The notes below the pieces were generated by a model. It searched no databases. It saw nothing but the letters and a program-made list of their open reading frames with translations, and was not told the DNA's origin. A stretch of DNA of 64,000 bases from DASUPK01 sp963774305 (GTDB lineage: Bacteria; Actinomycetota; Thermoleophilia; Solirubrobacterales; 70-9): NCBI GenBank assembly GCA_963774305.1, contig CAVZEM010000008.1, positions 186,001-250,000 of the forward strand, read 5' to 3'. Both the position numbers and the translations under genes were made by a program. Shown here piece by piece: positions 63,841 through 64,000 of this stretch (position 1 is its first letter; each line of letters opens with the position of its first letter).

Positions 63841-64000
63841 CTAGATCGCGCCGGAGAAGGCGTCGCAGGACTCCAGCTTCCCGGAGTCGAAGCCTGTCTG
63901 GAGCCAGTGCGCGCGCTGCTCTGAGGTGCCGTGGGTGAAGGTCTCGGGGTCGATCCGGCCATTCGCCTGCTGCTGGATCCGGTCGTCGCCGACCGCCGCG
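63841..64000 (-). CDS. C-terminal end of a YpfJ-type neutral zinc metallopeptidase (partial)
   Basis: Only the last 53 codons are in the window, ending at TAG 63843-63841. GDDRIQQQANGRIDPETFTH, then GTSEQRAHWLQTGFDSGK and SCDAF match the conserved end of the PF04228 (YpfJ) metallopeptidase family, whose HExxH zinc motif would lie beyond the window. It converges on the flavoprotein gene with 13 bp between the stops. Confidence 0.8.
   Translation of the reverse strand, partial: AAVGDDRIQQQANGRIDPETFTHGTSEQRAHWLQTGFDSGKLESCDAFSGAI

Overview
The window is about 64 kb of very GC-rich DNA packed with genes on both strands; no gap between genes exceeds about 260 bp. Its gene families point to an actinobacterium: an F420-type PPOX oxidoreductase, DUF1918, TreT trehalose synthase, MmpL, ECF sigma with a zf-HC2 anti-sigma, many UspA proteins, and kinase-ATPase-cyclase fusions. 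A Thermoleophilia (Solirubrobacterales-like) host is my best guess, inferred from gene content only. No rRNA, CRISPR array, insertion sequence, integrase or phage module was seen. Three tRNAs are present: Val-CAC, Ser-CGA and Ser-GGA.

Layout. 1-7.5 kb: start of a pdxH-like gene, an MmpL transporter with a coiled-coil insert, tRNA-Val, then a TetR / secreted protein / sulfatase operon and a membrane-anchored FKBP isomerase. 7.5-13.6 kb: two divergent membrane-anchored beta-propellers, a truncated carbonic anhydrase, ECF sigma with its anti-sigma, trehalose synthase, a ZIP transporter. 13.6-19.9 kb: housekeeping and metabolic genes (YqgE, a GST-like protein, Zn-alcohol dehydrogenase, SDR, a PiT phosphate transporter with its PhoU-like partner, a membrane protein, a PfkB kinase). 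20-45 kb: a dense stress and dormancy island. It holds PPOX, erythromycin-esterase-like, small zinc-ribbon and DUF1918 proteins, a phosphoribosyltransferase-hydrolase fusion, a baeRF-type release-factor homologue with DUF2267, a PAS histidine kinase with a NarL/LuxR regulator, Hsp20, dodecin, an NDH-2-like flavoprotein, five UspA domains in four genes, a UPF0104 membrane protein, a DUF2090 aldolase, an M50-CBS protease, two overlapping P-type ATPases, an inositol-phosphatase-like enzyme, PfkB, and aldehyde dehydrogenase with DUF779. 45-54 kb: two tRNA-Ser genes, YtoQ, HAD phosphatase, phosphotriesterase-like, TadA, subtilase, UspA, a large GT-C-like membrane protein and an NlpC/P60-like protein. 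54-64 kb: a methyltransferase, a 1439-aa zinc-ribbon/kinase/ATPase/cyclase fusion, an FGGY kinase with a sphingosine-phosphate-lyase-like PLP enzyme, a second NDH-2-like flavoprotein, and the end of a YpfJ-type metallopeptidase.

The most notable feature is the 20-45 kb island. It gathers, in one place and beside a DosS/DosR-like two-component pair, homologues of many families that form the scattered DosR dormancy regulon of Mycobacterium tuberculosis. Related short palindromic motifs sit upstream of the kinase, of hsp20 and between the M50 protease and the P-type ATPases, and could be operators for the linked regulator. The motif alignment was made by eye.

A technical warning: at least eight otherwise well-conserved reading frames each change frame once or twice by a single base (near 3800, 5655, 15136, 22577, 46932, 59490, 60305 and 61358). 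Two of these lie in short C or G runs. Indel errors in the sequence are the simplest explanation, so these genes are given as single genes with a frameshift and not as fragments or fusions.
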